NCBI GenBank assembly: GCA_002890675.1
Contig: PEFW01000026.1
Coordinates: 1-39,058 of the forward strand
Length of the DNA stretch: 39,058 bases
Direction of reading: 5' to 3'
From: Candidatus Methylaffinis lahnbergensis
GTDB lineage: Bacteria > Pseudomonadota > Alphaproteobacteria > Rhizobiales > Beijerinckiaceae
Below, one piece after another: positions 1 to 8,193 of the stretch. The position numbers and the translations under genes are program-made. Position 1 is the first letter of the stretch. Each line of letters opens with the position of its first letter. The notes under the pieces are model-generated. The model had not been told where the DNA came from. It did not search any database and saw only the letters and a program-made list of their open reading frames with translations.

Positions 1-2
1 TT

Positions 3-278
3 CCTGGCAATATCTCGGCTCTCTTCCCGCCGCCCCACGCGCCAGAGCTCAAACCTCCGCCCGCCACTCCACTAAGCTTTGCTGAGTTGAGCCTCTGGCT
101 GGCTCCGCCGAAGGAAAATCCGTGCGATGACATCCGCGAAAAAATCTTCAAGAACCATGCTCTTAAATCCATCGACGCCGTGCGCGCCAAGCCCGAGGAG
201 GCGATCCTCTCCATGGAACGCAAGCCCGAATTTGTAAAATCCATCCCCTCATTCCCCTACATCCTCGAGTCACTCTGA
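3..278 (+). pseudogene. IS630-family transposase, C-terminal relic
   Basis: Reading from base 3 gives an open frame that enters from outside the window. It carries the PHAPELKP stretch, a variant of the PHAPELNP motif that precedes the last catalytic Glu in IS630-type transposases. It ends with the usual C-terminal block (DIREKIFKNHALKSIDAVRA ... FPYILESL, stop at 278). Between these blocks sit about 20 residues (KPPPATPLSFAELSLWLAPP and a few more) that do not fit the family, where normally only a short NPxExxW segment would stand. The copy therefore seems scrambled around its third catalytic residue and is probably dead. No full element is visible. The purine-rich AAATGGAAATGG just after the stop may be part of the element's right end. 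Family assignment rests on motif recognition alone. Confidence 0.7.
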
Positions 279-588
279 TGTGGAAATGGAAATGGTATCA
301 GTTAAAGTTTTGCGCTGGCGCTAGCGCGGTGCGAGACACCTCGATATCGGCTGCGGGCAAATCGAGCATCACTTCCAATCAAGTTCCGTTCCTTCGCGGC
401 GATGTTCGGCTCACACGAGAATGTCGATTATGCGGACGCCGTGATCGCCGCCGGAATCCGAGCCTGGGTACAACCTAGAGCTGCAACCTACGCGCGAGAA
501 AAACAATTTTTACGATAAATTTTAATTGACATTTAACCAAAAGTTGTTATTTGTTAAGGAATGGAGGAGAGATTCGCGGGAGATTTCA
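279..588. other. non-coding stretch, possible promoter for ftcR
   Basis: I see no credible gene here. The last 90 bases turn AT-rich, with a TTGACA box at 526-531, a run of A/T after it, and a GGAGGAG purine block near 563. This is a plausible promoter and leader for the flagellar regulator relic that starts at 589, but no clear -10 box stands at the right spacing. Confidence 0.3.
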
Positions 589-1267
589 ATGTTAGTGATA
601 ATTGACGAACGTGAAATTGTAACATCTGGTTACACATGCCGTTTTGGCAGCGAAGGCGTTTCCTCCGCCGGATTTTGCCCTCTGGAATTCCAGGAATGGG
701 TGTCGACGGCGGCCAACACCGACCTCATCGCGGTCGAGGCATTTCTCCTCGGAGACTGCCGGGACCGGCGGCTTTATCCCAAGATGATCAAGGACCGCAC
801 CCGTGCTCCGGTGATCGCCATGAACGAGACGCCTTCTCTCGAGCAGACGCTGGATTTGTTCGCGGCGGGGGTCGACGACGTGGTGCGCAAACCGATCCAT
901 GTTCGCGAAATATTGGCCAGGGTGGGAGCGATCCGGCGCCGCCATGAGTATGAGCGCGACTGTGCCGTGGTTGGCGAATTGCGAGTCTTTTTCGACGGAT
1001 CCTCAACTCAAGGGAGTTTCTCTGCCATTGCCGCGGCGCGAGCGCCGAATCCTTGAATATCTGGTCAATAACCGGGGCCGGCGCGTCAGCAAGGCCCAAA
1101 TCTTCAATTCCATCTATGGAATTTTCGACGAGGATGTCGAAGAAAACGTGGTTGAAAGCCATATCAGCAAGCTACGCAAGAAATTGCGCGGTCAACTCGG
1201 TTACGACCCAATCAATTCGGTTCGCTATCTTGGCTATCGGTTGGACGAATCCATTAGTGCAGCCTGA
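589..1267 (+). pseudogene. ftcR: FtcR-type flagellar response regulator, frameshifted
   Basis: FtcR/Rem-type regulators are OmpR-like DNA-binding proteins that switch on flagellar genes in Rhizobiales. The ATG at 589 gives MLVIIDEREIVTSGY, the family's N-terminus. The receiver-like half contains [20 protein letters not shown] and [18 protein letters not shown]. Near base 1000, after GELRVFFDG, the frame shifts: the first frame stops at 1056, and the match continues one frame over as [13 protein letters not shown], then the winged-helix block [20 protein letters not shown] and [12 protein letters not shown], with the stop at 1267. Both halves are otherwise well conserved, so the lesion is recent or a sequencing error. 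As read, the product would lose its whole DNA-binding domain. No other flagellar gene lies in the window, and IS relics flank it on both sides. A net one-base insertion (or two-base loss) at 997-1005 explains the break. Confidence 0.82.
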
Positions 1268-1860
1268 CGCCGATGGCGCGCGCCAAACTAACTTGCCGGT
1301 GCCGGTAAGGCGTGGCGCGGCGGCGAGCTTGCCGAAAAGTCGCCCGAAGATTCCTAATCAAGCACGGCGACGGCTTTGTTGGTTGTGTGATGCCGGCTTA
1401 GCGGGAGCCAAAGCTCGGGCGCCCGGGTGCAATTTTGAGAGTCGGCGTGATGCGTTCTCATTTCGATTCGCGGTCACGCGGCGAGGAGTGGAATCGAAAT
1501 CCATGGCATGGAGTTGGCCTTCGACGGCAGCTACGAATCGATGTTTCCGGTCCGACGAGTGAGATATCCGCGAATCGACGCGTGCCGGAATTGCTTAAAT
1601 CCGAGCATCGTGCCAAATCGAAGTTCGATGGACCGGCGATCTTGTTCGATCGGATTGTCCAAATATTTCGATGACCGGCCGGGTTGGAACCGGAGATAAA
1701 TTGGTGGGCCGGGCAGGAACCTCCTGGGCACTGGCCGATCAGGGTTTTTGTACCTTCCGGATTTTCAATGGCAGCGCTGATGGGCGTCCATCTGGCAGTG
1801 AATGCTCTACGTTGTAACAAAAGCTAAAGCGAGCAAGCTTAAGTTCGCACCGCTAATGAC
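1268..1860. other. non-coding, no recognisable feature
   Basis: About 590 bases between the ftcR relic and an IS5 relic. Short open frames exist on both strands, but none has a recognisable protein, a good ribosome site or normal composition. It is probably eroded intergenic or mobile DNA. Confidence 0.4.
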
Positions 1861-2398
1861 CTGAGAGTCTGTCCGGTGACTTCATGCGGGATTACAAAGT
1901 CTTCTGAGCATGAGGCGGATTGAGGCGAGGCGCAAGAACGCGAGCGCTTTTCGATTGAGGTTTCCCAGTCCTTGGCGAGCCTTCGACATCGATTGAGCCA
2001 AGCGAAAGTGCGCTCGACGATCCAGCGTTTGGGCAAGACCACAAATCCTTGGCGTGATCGGAACGCTTGACGATTTCAGCTTTCAGGCGGGAGCACTCGT
2101 GCCAAAGCCTGGTTGAATTCTGGTCCTTGATAGCCGCCGTCGGCGAAGAGCTTTTTCAAGAAAGGAAACATCCCGAACAGGGTCGCCATGACGAGAATGC
2201 CGCCATCGCGATCTTGAATATCGGCCGGATGGACAACGGGAAGCAGCAAACCCAACGTGTCTACGAGAATATGTCGCTTCTTACCCTTGATCTTCTTGCC
2301 CGCATCATAGCCGTGCGGATCGATGCAGGCCCCCTTTTTCGGCGCTTTTCACGCTTTGACTATCGATCGAAAGCACTGGCGCGAGCAAGCTGACGCGA
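1861..2398 (-). pseudogene. IS5/IS427-family transposase, 5'-truncated and frameshifted
   Basis: Read on the minus strand, fragments of a DDE transposase lie in order across several frames. They are [14 protein letters not shown] (first Asp), then [20 protein letters not shown] and [20 protein letters not shown] (second Asp), then [20 protein letters not shown] (catalytic Glu in VERTF), and last [14 protein letters not shown] with a stop at 1882. At least three frame changes are needed to join them, so it is non-functional. The N-terminal domain is missing and the relic ends abruptly near 2398 inside a ParB-like gene. GAGAGTCTGTCCGG just beyond the stop probably belongs to the element's terminal repeat. 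The motif order is diagnostic for the family. Confidence 0.8.
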
Positions 2399-2894
2399 AA
2401 GGCGCCGAATTCCTGGGGAAGCATATGATCCCCGTAATTCTCGGACCGAAGCAGCGCCATTATGTCATCGATCATCACCATCTTGCCCTCGCGCTTCACG
2501 AAGAGGGCGTCAAGGACATACTCGTCACGGTCGTGGCGAACCTGAGCAAGCTGGAAAAGGACGCCTTTTGGGTTGTGCTCGATAACCGCAGCTGGATGCA
2601 TCCGTTTGACGATCAGGGCGCCGACGTGATTACGCCGATATTCCAAAAGCTGTCACCGACCTCGTCGACGATCCGTTCCGTAGTTTGGCCGGCGAACTCA
2701 GGCTTGCCGGTGGATACGCCAAGGATACGACCCGCTTCAGCGAATTTCTCTGGGCGGATTTCTTGCGTCGGCGGATGAAGCGCCAAAATGTCGAAAAGGA
2801 TTTCGACGGCGCTTTGGAGGAGGCCTTGAAATTGGCCAAGGGAACGGACTCCAATTACCTTCCGGGCTGGTGTGGCCCCGCCACCGACGATTGA
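2385..2894 (+). pseudogene. ParB-like nuclease-domain protein (ParBc_2 type), truncated and frameshifted
   Basis: The first part reads GAEFLGKHMIPVILGPKQR, YVIDHHHLALALHEEG and LEKDAFWVVLDNRSWMHPFD, the signature of the ParBc_2 family of putative ParB-like nucleases (best recognised by the V-I-D-x-H-H-x-L motif). Around 2615-2630 the frame shifts, and the match resumes as DYADIPKAVTDLVDDPFRSL, FSEFLWADFLRRRMK and LPGWCGP, with the stop at 2894. The 5' end is cut by the IS5 relic near 2385-2398, so any signal peptide and start codon are lost. The family's role is not established. The gene has no evident partner here. It is certainly disrupted as read. Confidence 0.75.
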
Positions 2895-3493
2895 GCGTCT
2901 CGCCGCACTTCCGCTGGACGAAGCGGATGCAATACTCGATTGGTGAAACGCTCAAGACGGATGGAAAGCCGCTTTTCTATTAATGAGTTCGCGTCGAGAG
3001 TTTACCGTTTTCCTCCCATTCGCGAAGAGCCCGGATCAAATGCCCAGTGCCTGGGCAAGGCTCCGGGTCACGCTTCCACCGGTTGGCAATCTCAGTCGCA
3101 ACACCAGTTTAGGCATGCCAGGTTCTTCCGCCCGAAGTAGTTTGGCAAGTTTAAGAGCATGGTCGTCCGAAACCCTTCACCATACAAGACCCTTAAATCG
3201 TACCGGTTAATTGACCGCTTTGGGGTCATTCGCGTCGTCTCCGCGGTTCCTGCCGCGAGTCCGCTCATCCCTCTATTGCAGACGTGATGTTGCAGCACAC
3301 CGTGAACGGCGAGAAGCCTGCTGGAGCGCTCCCAATAGTCCGCGCGTCACGACCGTGCTCGAAAAGCTCCTCGATGAGGTTGCCGTTTCTACCTCGATGC
3401 GCCCCGGAAATTTTTCCGGTCGCGCGGCGCGCCGCTTGCTCGATTTTGACACGCTGCGGAACGCGATGGATCGCGCAGTGTTTATGGCGTGGG
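2895..3493. other. degraded region, no supported gene
   Basis: About 600 bases of eroded sequence. Short scraps look protein-like but cannot be named: on the minus strand near 3050-3170 a frame without a start (HALKLAKLLRAEEPGMPKLV), and on the plus strand near 3345-3385 VTTVLEKLLDEVA, which resembles the C-terminal part of HslU. Neither is long enough to annotate. Confidence 0.35.
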
Positions 3494-3775
3494 TCAAGGG
3501 TCCGTTTTATTTCGAACCGTATGAAGCAGATCGCCCAGCGTCCTCCGCAGACCGTGCACCTGGTCGATCAAATAGAGGATCACGCCGATCCCCTCATCGT
3601 TGACGCCCAAATCTTGCTTCAGGTCTTTGATGAGGTGCGCGCGCGCGATGTCGACTTCGGAGAACTCTTGGCTGGTCGCGTCTTGGCGCGGAATCAACCA
3701 CTCTTCCATGATCCATACTTCCAACGTTTCGATTTCAAGGCCGGTGCGGACTGAAAACTGCTGCCGATCGATCAT
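3494..3775 (-). CDS. cbpM: chaperone modulator CbpM
   Basis: CbpM binds the J-domain of the co-chaperone CbpA and blocks its DnaJ-like and DNA-binding activities. This 93-residue protein has the expected size and the family's central pattern: a short beta-rich N-terminus, then LEVWIMEEWLIPRQ, then a helical region ending YLIDQVHGLRRTLGDLL. The ATG at 3775 lies directly against the stop codon of cbpA at 3776 with no gap, so the two genes are co-transcribed and probably translationally coupled. That arrangement is itself diagnostic. The pair sits between relics of mobile DNA yet both frames are intact, which suggests they are retained by selection. Confidence 0.88.
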   Translation of the reverse strand: MIDRQQFSVRTGLEIETLEVWIMEEWLIPRQDATSQEFSEVDIARAHLIKDLKQDLGVNDEGIGVILYLIDQVHGLRRTLGDLLHTVRNKTDP

Positions 3776-4684
3776 TCACCCCTCCATTCCGGCGCGCGGA
3801 TTTTGTGCCTTTCCGGCGGTCCAATTCGTCACGAACGCCTCAAGCTCCGGATCGATCTTCTCCGGGAGCACAACCTTTAGGTCGACATACTGCTCGCCCC
3901 GACTTCCGTCAGGTCGCACGATGCCTTTGCCCTTGAGGCGAAGGACGCCGCCCGTGTTGACGCCCTTCGGTACCCTCATGCTAACCGTCCCTGTTGTTGT
4001 GGGTACCCGCACCTCAGCGCCCAGAACGGCCTCGGTGAGGCTGACCGGTAAGGTGAGACGAATGTCGTCGCCCTCCCTCGTGAAGAAGCTGTGTGGCTTG
4101 ACCTCGATCTCGACGAGCGCGTCCCCAGGTTTTCCGCCGCCGAGGCCCGGCGCGCCCTTGCCACGAAGGCGCAGGATCTGACGATCGCGGGTGCCGGCGG
4201 GGACGACAACGTCAAGGGCGGAGCCATCGGGTAAAATCACACGGCTCGTCGCGCCGTTCACCGCAGCAAGAAACTCGACCCGCAGCTTGTATTGAACATC
4301 CCTGCCGTCCGCGTGAACGTGGGCCCGGGCACCGCGAAACAGGTTCGACAGGATCTCATCGGAGTCCATCATGTCGGCGTAGCCTGAATCGGTCGCATAA
4401 GGATGATACTCCGTGCCCGCTCCCGCGTAGTCCCGATAGAACTCGTGCTGCGGCCGCTCTGCACCCGAAGCATCGATCTCGCCGCGATCGAACCGGGCCC
4501 GTTTCTCAGGATCGCTCAGGAGATCATAGGCGGATGCGACCTTCTTGAATTGCTCCTCGGACTCACGATTGCCGGGGTTGAGGTCGGGATGCAGCTTCTT
4601 GGCAAGTCGGCGATACGCCTTCTGAATGTCCTCGCCTGAGTCGCTTCGTTGAACGCCCAGGATCTCGTATGGGTCTTTGTCCAC
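3776..4684 (-). CDS. cbpA: curved-DNA-binding J-domain co-chaperone CbpA
   Basis: CbpA is a cytoplasmic DnaJ paralogue that stimulates the DnaK ATPase and also binds bent DNA in the nucleoid. The 302-residue product has a J-domain at residues 4-66 with the essential HPD tripeptide at 32-34 ([10 protein letters not shown]). A linker rich in Tyr, Asp and Gly follows, and the last two thirds form the DnaJ C-terminal peptide-binding domain ([19 protein letters not shown], then VLRLKGKGI). There is no Cys-rich zinc domain, which separates CbpA from DnaJ. The start is GTG at 4684, preceded by GAGGAAG at a good distance. cbpM follows immediately. Length and domain order match the family. Confidence 0.92.
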   Translation of the reverse strand: MDKDPYEILGVQRSDSGEDIQKAYRRLAKKLHPDLNPGNRESEEQFKKVASAYDLLSDPEKRARFDRGEIDASGAERPQHEFYRDYAGAGTEYHPYATDSGYADMMDSDEILSNLFRGARAHVHADGRDVQYKLRVEFLAAVNGATSRVILPDGSALDVVVPAGTRDRQILRLRGKGAPGLGGGKPGDALVEIEVKPHSFFTREGDDIRLTLPVSLTEAVLGAEVRVPTTTGTVSMRVPKGVNTGGVLRLKGKGIVRPDGSRGEQYVDLKVVLPEKIDPELEAFVTNWTAGKAQNPRAGMEG

Positions 4685-4861
4685 CGCTTCCTCTCGAAGG
4701 TGTCGAAGGCGCCGGGTTCGTGCCTAGTATTGGTTTACGATTTGGTTCCGATCTGCATCGGTGAATGTCATACTATCGCGCTTGAAGTCCAATGTCTTTC
4801 AAGACAAGTTTCTCGCGCGCCGCAACTGCTTCTGAATTTGCAACCGTCGAGGTGCCCCTTA

Positions 4862-5150
4862 AAGGCATTTGGCGCGCCTTGCCGCGCTGTCAGCCGCATC
4901 GGCGTTTTCGGGAGGCGTAGATTCCGATGCGACTATCGAAATATTCCCTGAAGGTATCGGCAACCCATGCAGCGACCGCGAACTTCCTACTCCGGCCGCC
5001 TTGGCAAGTTCCCGGCCCGTCCAGTGGGTGCTCTCGCCCGGCGGCGGTGGCAAGGATAATGGCGCGCCACACCTGCTTCTGTGGTGCGCTGCGATCCGCA
5101 ACGATCGCCTCAAGCCGGAGGCGATCTGCCAGACCCAGAGGCCTGAGAAA
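4862..5150 (-). pseudogene. IS630-family transposase relic with internal deletions
   Basis: On the minus strand the sequence reads RPLGLADRLRLEAIVADRSA and PQKQVWRAIILATAAG, the N-terminal helix-turn-helix region of one IS630 group. Without the usual middle it jumps to PPGESTHWTGRELAKAAGVG, then HGL, and finally STPPENAD, which lines up with the DPPxNAxVL block before the first catalytic Asp. Several frames are needed. Large parts of the protein and the whole catalytic core are missing, so this is a dead fragment. It lies antisense to the beginning of the plus-strand frame at 4869-5645. Confidence 0.6.
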
Positions 5151-5645
5151 GTTGCGCTAGAATTGGTGATTCTCCAGCCAGAAATTAGTGACCTTCGAGT
5201 GTCGTTGGATCCACTGTGGGTGGCACAACACCCTGAAGCAGAGCCTGGGAAAGTGGCGACCACCACCACCATCCCCGGTTTCCCTCGATTCCTTGATGCC
5301 GATGGGAACGAGCTCACATCTATGCAAAGGCTGGTACAGGACCGTATCAAGGAGTTCGGACACGAAGGACAAACGTCGCTTGAAGCCGAATTCCCAGACC
5401 CGACATATATGGAACTATTGAACGAAGACGGTATCCCAGTTTGCAATCTGAAAACCGTAAGACTCACCGCTACTCTTGACATCATCAAGACAATAGTAAC
5501 TATGCCGTTGTTTAGCCGCACAACTGCTACGTATCTATTCAAGAAAGCGATCGAGAGTGATCATCGCTACGTGTTAGTAGCGCAGCGTGGATCAGACTTG
5601 GTAGCCGAAGTCTCCGTTCCGCTACGATCCTTTCGCATCGGATGA
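4869..5645 (+). CDS. hypothetical protein, start uncertain
   Basis: I do not recognise this protein. The frame is open for 258 codons. The first 95 or so lie antisense to an IS630 relic and have poor protein-like composition, so the real coding part is probably only the second half (about 5150-5645). That half has balanced composition with acidic and hydrophobic stretches (TSMQRLVQDRIKEFGHEG, FSRTTATYLFKKAIESDH, RYVLVAQRGSDLVAEVSVPL). A GTG at 5199 could serve as a start, or the gene has lost its 5' end to the transposon relic. The opposite strand is also open but Ser/Cys/Arg-rich, the look of a shadow. No signal peptide or membrane helix is seen in the second half. Confidence 0.35.
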   Translation: MARLAALSAASAFSGGVDSDATIEIFPEGIGNPCSDRELPTPAALASSRPVQWVLSPGGGGKDNGAPHLLLWCAAIRNDRLKPEAICQTQRPEKVALELVILQPEISDLRVSLDPLWVAQHPEAEPGKVATTTTIPGFPRFLDADGNELTSMQRLVQDRIKEFGHEGQTSLEAEFPDPTYMELLNEDGIPVCNLKTVRLTATLDIIKTIVTMPLFSRTTATYLFKKAIESDHRYVLVAQRGSDLVAEVSVPLRSFRIG

Positions 5646-5701
5646 ACACCAACACCCATGCCCGGCCAATGAACCTGCTACCGTGAAAGACCGCTTTGGG
5701 T

Positions 5702-5921
5702 CGATACTGTTGAAAAACTCGGAAAATGAGCGACGTCAGAAAACCAGACTTTGGTCATGCAGGGCCGATAGCTCCACACGTTCCCATCACCAATTCGCTA
5801 CGGGCGTCGCACACCGAAAAGTTAGCCTTTTTGCCGGCCCCTTAGCGCTTTCTTCTTAAGGCCCGCCTGCTGCCTCAAGAATTGTGATCGAGGCAAAAAA
5901 TCGCGTTTTTCAACAGTATCG
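5702..5921. repeat. MITE-like element with 17-bp inverted repeats
   Basis: CGATACTGTTGAAAAAC at 5702-5718 is repeated exactly in inverted orientation at 5905-5921, bounding 220 bases that contain no credible gene. Perfect terminal repeats around a short non-coding core are typical of a miniature inverted-repeat element or an IS emptied by deletion. No clear target-site duplication is visible. Confidence 0.55.
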
Positions 5922-5931
5922 GTCGGAAGCA

Positions 5932-5954
5932 GAAATTCAAACTGGGCCACTACC
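5932..5954 (-). repeat. copy of a 23-bp mobile-element end sequence
   Basis: Read on the minus strand this begins GGTAGTGGCCCAGTTTGAAT. It differs from the ends found at 14805 and 20706 by only a few bases. With the outer end at 5954, the interior would lie to the left, towards the 17-bp inverted-repeat element. No matching left end was found nearby. Confidence 0.5.
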
Positions 5955-5984
5955 GATGACGTCGCGCCGTCGGCTTCGCGCACG

Positions 5985-6338
5985 CTATTGCTTCGCGGCG
6001 ATCGGCAGAGCTTCGCCGCTGGCAAACCGCGCATCAAAATTGCGTTTGAAGCTTGCCGCCGCCTCGGCGCCTTCTATCACGATTAGATCGTTGTCCTGCC
6101 GCTTGAGGCCTGATGCGGAAAAGTTCGCGGCGCCGGTGTGCAGCAACTTGCCGTCGATTTGGTAGCTCTTGAGGTGCATCGGGTCGCTGATCTCGTGTTT
6201 GATCCTAATCTCGACGCCAGGCGTCTCGGCGAGATCATTGAAAACCTTCACGGGCTCGCGCTCGGCAAGCTGGGCGCCATCGAGATAGATGCGGATATGG
6301 ACGCCGACGTGTTCGAGGTTTTCCGCCGGCGCACTCAT
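5985..6338 (-). pseudogene. phospholipase-D-like nuclease, apparent internal deletion
   Basis: PLD-superfamily nucleases use HxK motifs. The second half here is well conserved: MHLKSYQIDGKLLHTGAANF followed by SASGLKRQDNDLIVIEG contains the HxK and the downstream Gly-(Ala/Ser)-Asn that complete one catalytic motif. The N-terminal part looks damaged. PAENLEHV, which normally opens the fold, is followed at once by GVHIRIYLDGAQLAEREP. In related proteins, as I remember the family, about 40 residues of helix and strand stand between these blocks. The frame stays open, so an in-frame deletion is inferred. ATG at 6338 is the likely start (about 117 residues), with in-frame sequence open further upstream. 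A functional short form cannot be excluded. Confidence 0.55.
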
Positions 6339-6578
6339 CGCCCGGCTGCGGGCGTGAATAGCGCTGGGGCAGATGTGTGACAGGCGGCGGCGGTAGAGGG
6401 CCTGCCTTAATGCAGCCAATCAGCGCTTTTCACCGCCTCGGAGCGGTCAACTGCCGAGTTCGACCGCCTGCTGCGGCGCGTGATGCGCGATATACTGTTG
6501 CCGAGGACGCTCGAAGGGACGATCCTTGCCTCAAACCGACCGGGAATCCGGGGAATGTCGGCTTAAAGAAGGAAGGCC

Positions 6579-6980
6579 ATGGAACGAGAGATCATCCGCG
6601 TCGAACCGTTCGACACCAATTTTGAGAAATGGGGCGCTCCCGTCTCGGTCTGCACCCGAGCTGGGGACATGGTGTTCGTGTCCGGCATGCCGCCCTTCGA
6701 CCCGGACACCGGCGAGGTCCTGCAGCATGCGCCGTTCGAGCGCCAGGCCGAGCGCATCCTCGAACAAATGAAGACAGCGCTGGAGGCGGCGGGGTCGGAC
6801 CTCGATCACGTGCTGAAGTGCAACGTGCTCTGCATATCCGCCGAGCGCTTCAAGACCTTCAACGAGATCTACAAACGCTACTTCCCCAAGAACCCGCCTG
6901 CCCGAATCTTCTTCTGCGTCCCGAAGTGGACCGGTCCGTTCGATATCGAGATCGACTGCGTGGCCGTCACGAAGAGCTGA
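6579..6980 (+). CDS. RidA/YjgF/UK114-family protein
   Basis: RidA-type proteins are small trimeric enzymes that hydrolyse reactive enamine/imine intermediates released by PLP enzymes. This 133-residue protein has the full fold, from VSVCTRAGDMVFVSGMPPFD near residue 22 to the C-terminal block PARIFFCVPKW. The Arg in PARIFF corresponds to the substrate-binding Arg of active RidA members. The ATG at 6579 is preceded by AGAAGGAAGG, a good ribosome site. The gene stands alone between a decayed PLD gene and a recombinase relic, and no partner enzyme suggests a specific substrate. It may belong to a divergent RidA subgroup rather than RidA itself. Confidence 0.88.
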   Translation: MEREIIRVEPFDTNFEKWGAPVSVCTRAGDMVFVSGMPPFDPDTGEVLQHAPFERQAERILEQMKTALEAAGSDLDHVLKCNVLCISAERFKTFNEIYKRYFPKNPPARIFFCVPKWTGPFDIEIDCVAVTKS

Positions 6981-7205
6981 GATCACCGGTAAGGACAGCG
7001 GCGTCGGCGGGCAGCAGGTCCGCCAGGGCGGCGCGCAGGCGTGGCACGAATTAGTCCAGGAAGCTCCGCGTCTTCAGCGGCAGGGAGCCCTGCCCGCCGT
7101 GCACCAGTGAATAGGGATTAAAAAGGATAAACCGACTTTTTCCGCAACCTGCTAACCGTCCGTCCATATACGTGCGCGATCGGCGACGAAGTAAGCAACC
7201 CTCCA

Positions 7206-7538
7206 TCAACCACTATTGCGGGCGCCGGCGAGCGGCACGACGTTGTCTCCGCCGGTTCCGTCCAGCACGGCGCGCAGGAAGCGTTCGTAGGACTCGAATG
7301 CCGCGCGCCGCTCGGGCTCGTGGTCGTAGCGCTGATAGACGGCCACGATGCCCCCACTACCCCGCCCGCGTGGTTCAGCCGCGTCATCGAGGTCCTTGCT
7401 GATGAAGTAGCGGAGCGCGACGCGCTTATCGGACCTGAGCCTCCGGCGTTTAGGGTGTGGACAGCGAAATTTCTCGAATGTTGTCCAGAACGTTGTCCGG
7501 GAGGTGTCTACCTTCGCCTTTAATATTCCGAATTTCAT
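7206..7538 (-). pseudogene. tyrosine recombinase (integrase), C-terminal relic
   Basis: The minus strand carries GIVAVYQRYDHEPERRAAFE, SYERFLRAVLDG and DNVVPL. This is the end of an alphaproteobacterial phage/island integrase, and the Tyr of VYQRYDH stands at the nucleophile position. One frame over, just upstream, MTRLNHAGG matches the segment before it (usually LNHxxGG), so a frameshift is needed to join them near 7370. The N-terminal and most of the catalytic domain are gone. Its position, within 20 bases of the 3' end of a tRNA-Lys gene, is exactly where an integrase of a tRNA-borne island would sit. Confidence 0.6.
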
Positions 7539-7556
7539 GTAAGCCTATGATTTCAT

Positions 7557-7632
7557 TGGTGAGCGCGATGGGATTCGAACCCATGACCTCCTGATTAAAA
7601 GTCAGATGCTCTACCAACTGAGCTACGCGCTC
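7557..7632 (-). tRNA. tRNA-Lys (UUU), CCA encoded
   Basis: On the minus strand GAGCGCG pairs with CGCGCTC as acceptor stem. A D-arm (TAGCTCAGTTGGTAGAGCA), an anticodon stem-loop with loop CTTTTAA (anticodon TTT), and a T-loop GGTTCGAATCC follow in order. The discriminator A and an encoded CCA end the gene at 7557. All arms pair, so the gene appears functional. A recombinase relic lies immediately 3' of it, marking the site as an integration target. Confidence 0.97.
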
Positions 7633-7819
7633 CTTAAGGAGCGCCGTTGGAGTAGCCGCATCGACGCGACGGGTCAATAGATGCGACAATCAGCCAGCAT
7701 AATCGGCAAACGCGACCCGCGCCGCGAAACCGGCCACCGAGATTAAAGTTGTCCAGATAGCCCGGCGGGGACTTAGGCCGGCAGGACGGCAATACCCATC
7801 GCGCGTGATTTACGGGAGA

Positions 7820-7920
7820 GAGCGATTGTCCGGAAAAGTTGATCGGTTTTTTCGATTCCGGCATGCTCCAACATTTTTGATTTTGAGCCGCGGCCCTTCG
7901 ATCAAATGATTCCATTTGAC
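7820..7920. repeat. dispersed intergenic repeat, copy A
   Basis: The stretch aligns over about 100 bases with 38019-38115. Shared landmarks in order are GAAAAGTTG, a T-run, CATGCTCCAAC, TTTGATTTTGAGC, and GATCAnATGATTCCA. Both copies lie outside genes. It resembles the imperfect palindromic intergenic repeats common in Rhizobiales. Confidence 0.6.
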
Positions 7921-7931
7921 CAGAACGCGAG

Positions 7932-8126
7932 CTAACTGCCCCCCGCGACCACCTCGGGGTCACTCAGATGATGTAGCCGGTGCGCCGCCGCCTGCGGCAA
8001 ACGAATGAGCACCGCGCGCCGGGCGGCGGCGGCGATGCGAAGTTCCGGCGCCTCGCGCAGAAGGCCGTCGCCATAAGCGTCGGCCAGGACGAGCCCCGCG
8101 TCCTCCGGCATGATTTCGATGGGCAC
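7932..8126 (-). CDS. small hypothetical protein
   Basis: I do not recognise this protein. The 64-residue frame opens with GTG at 8126 and reads VPIEIMPEDAGLVLADAYGD, then LREAPELRIAAAARRAVLIR. The composition is far more protein-like than its surroundings. The same frame stays open upstream as GYRVCAIPET back to a stop near 8160, so the true product could be about ten residues longer or have lost its start. It sits between the tRNA-Lys island edge and an IS1595 relic, so it may be a passenger of either. No membrane segment is visible. Confidence 0.35.
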   Translation of the reverse strand: MPIEIMPEDAGLVLADAYGDGLLREAPELRIAAAARRAVLIRLPQAAAHRLHHLSDPEVVAGGS

Positions 8127-8193
8127 GGTTTCCGGAATAGCGCAAACCCTGTATCCCCTTCACGGCCTCGGGTTAGGGTGATATCGATGAGAG

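Noticed and set aside
3340..3390. Possible HslU C-terminal remnant (VTTVLEKLLDEVA)
   Set aside because: Only about 13 residues match, with no neighbouring HslU sequence in any frame.
4859..5542. 227-codon minus-strand frame
   Set aside because: Ser/Cys/Arg-rich composition typical of an antisense shadow; only the IS630-like scraps within it, which need other frames, are believable.
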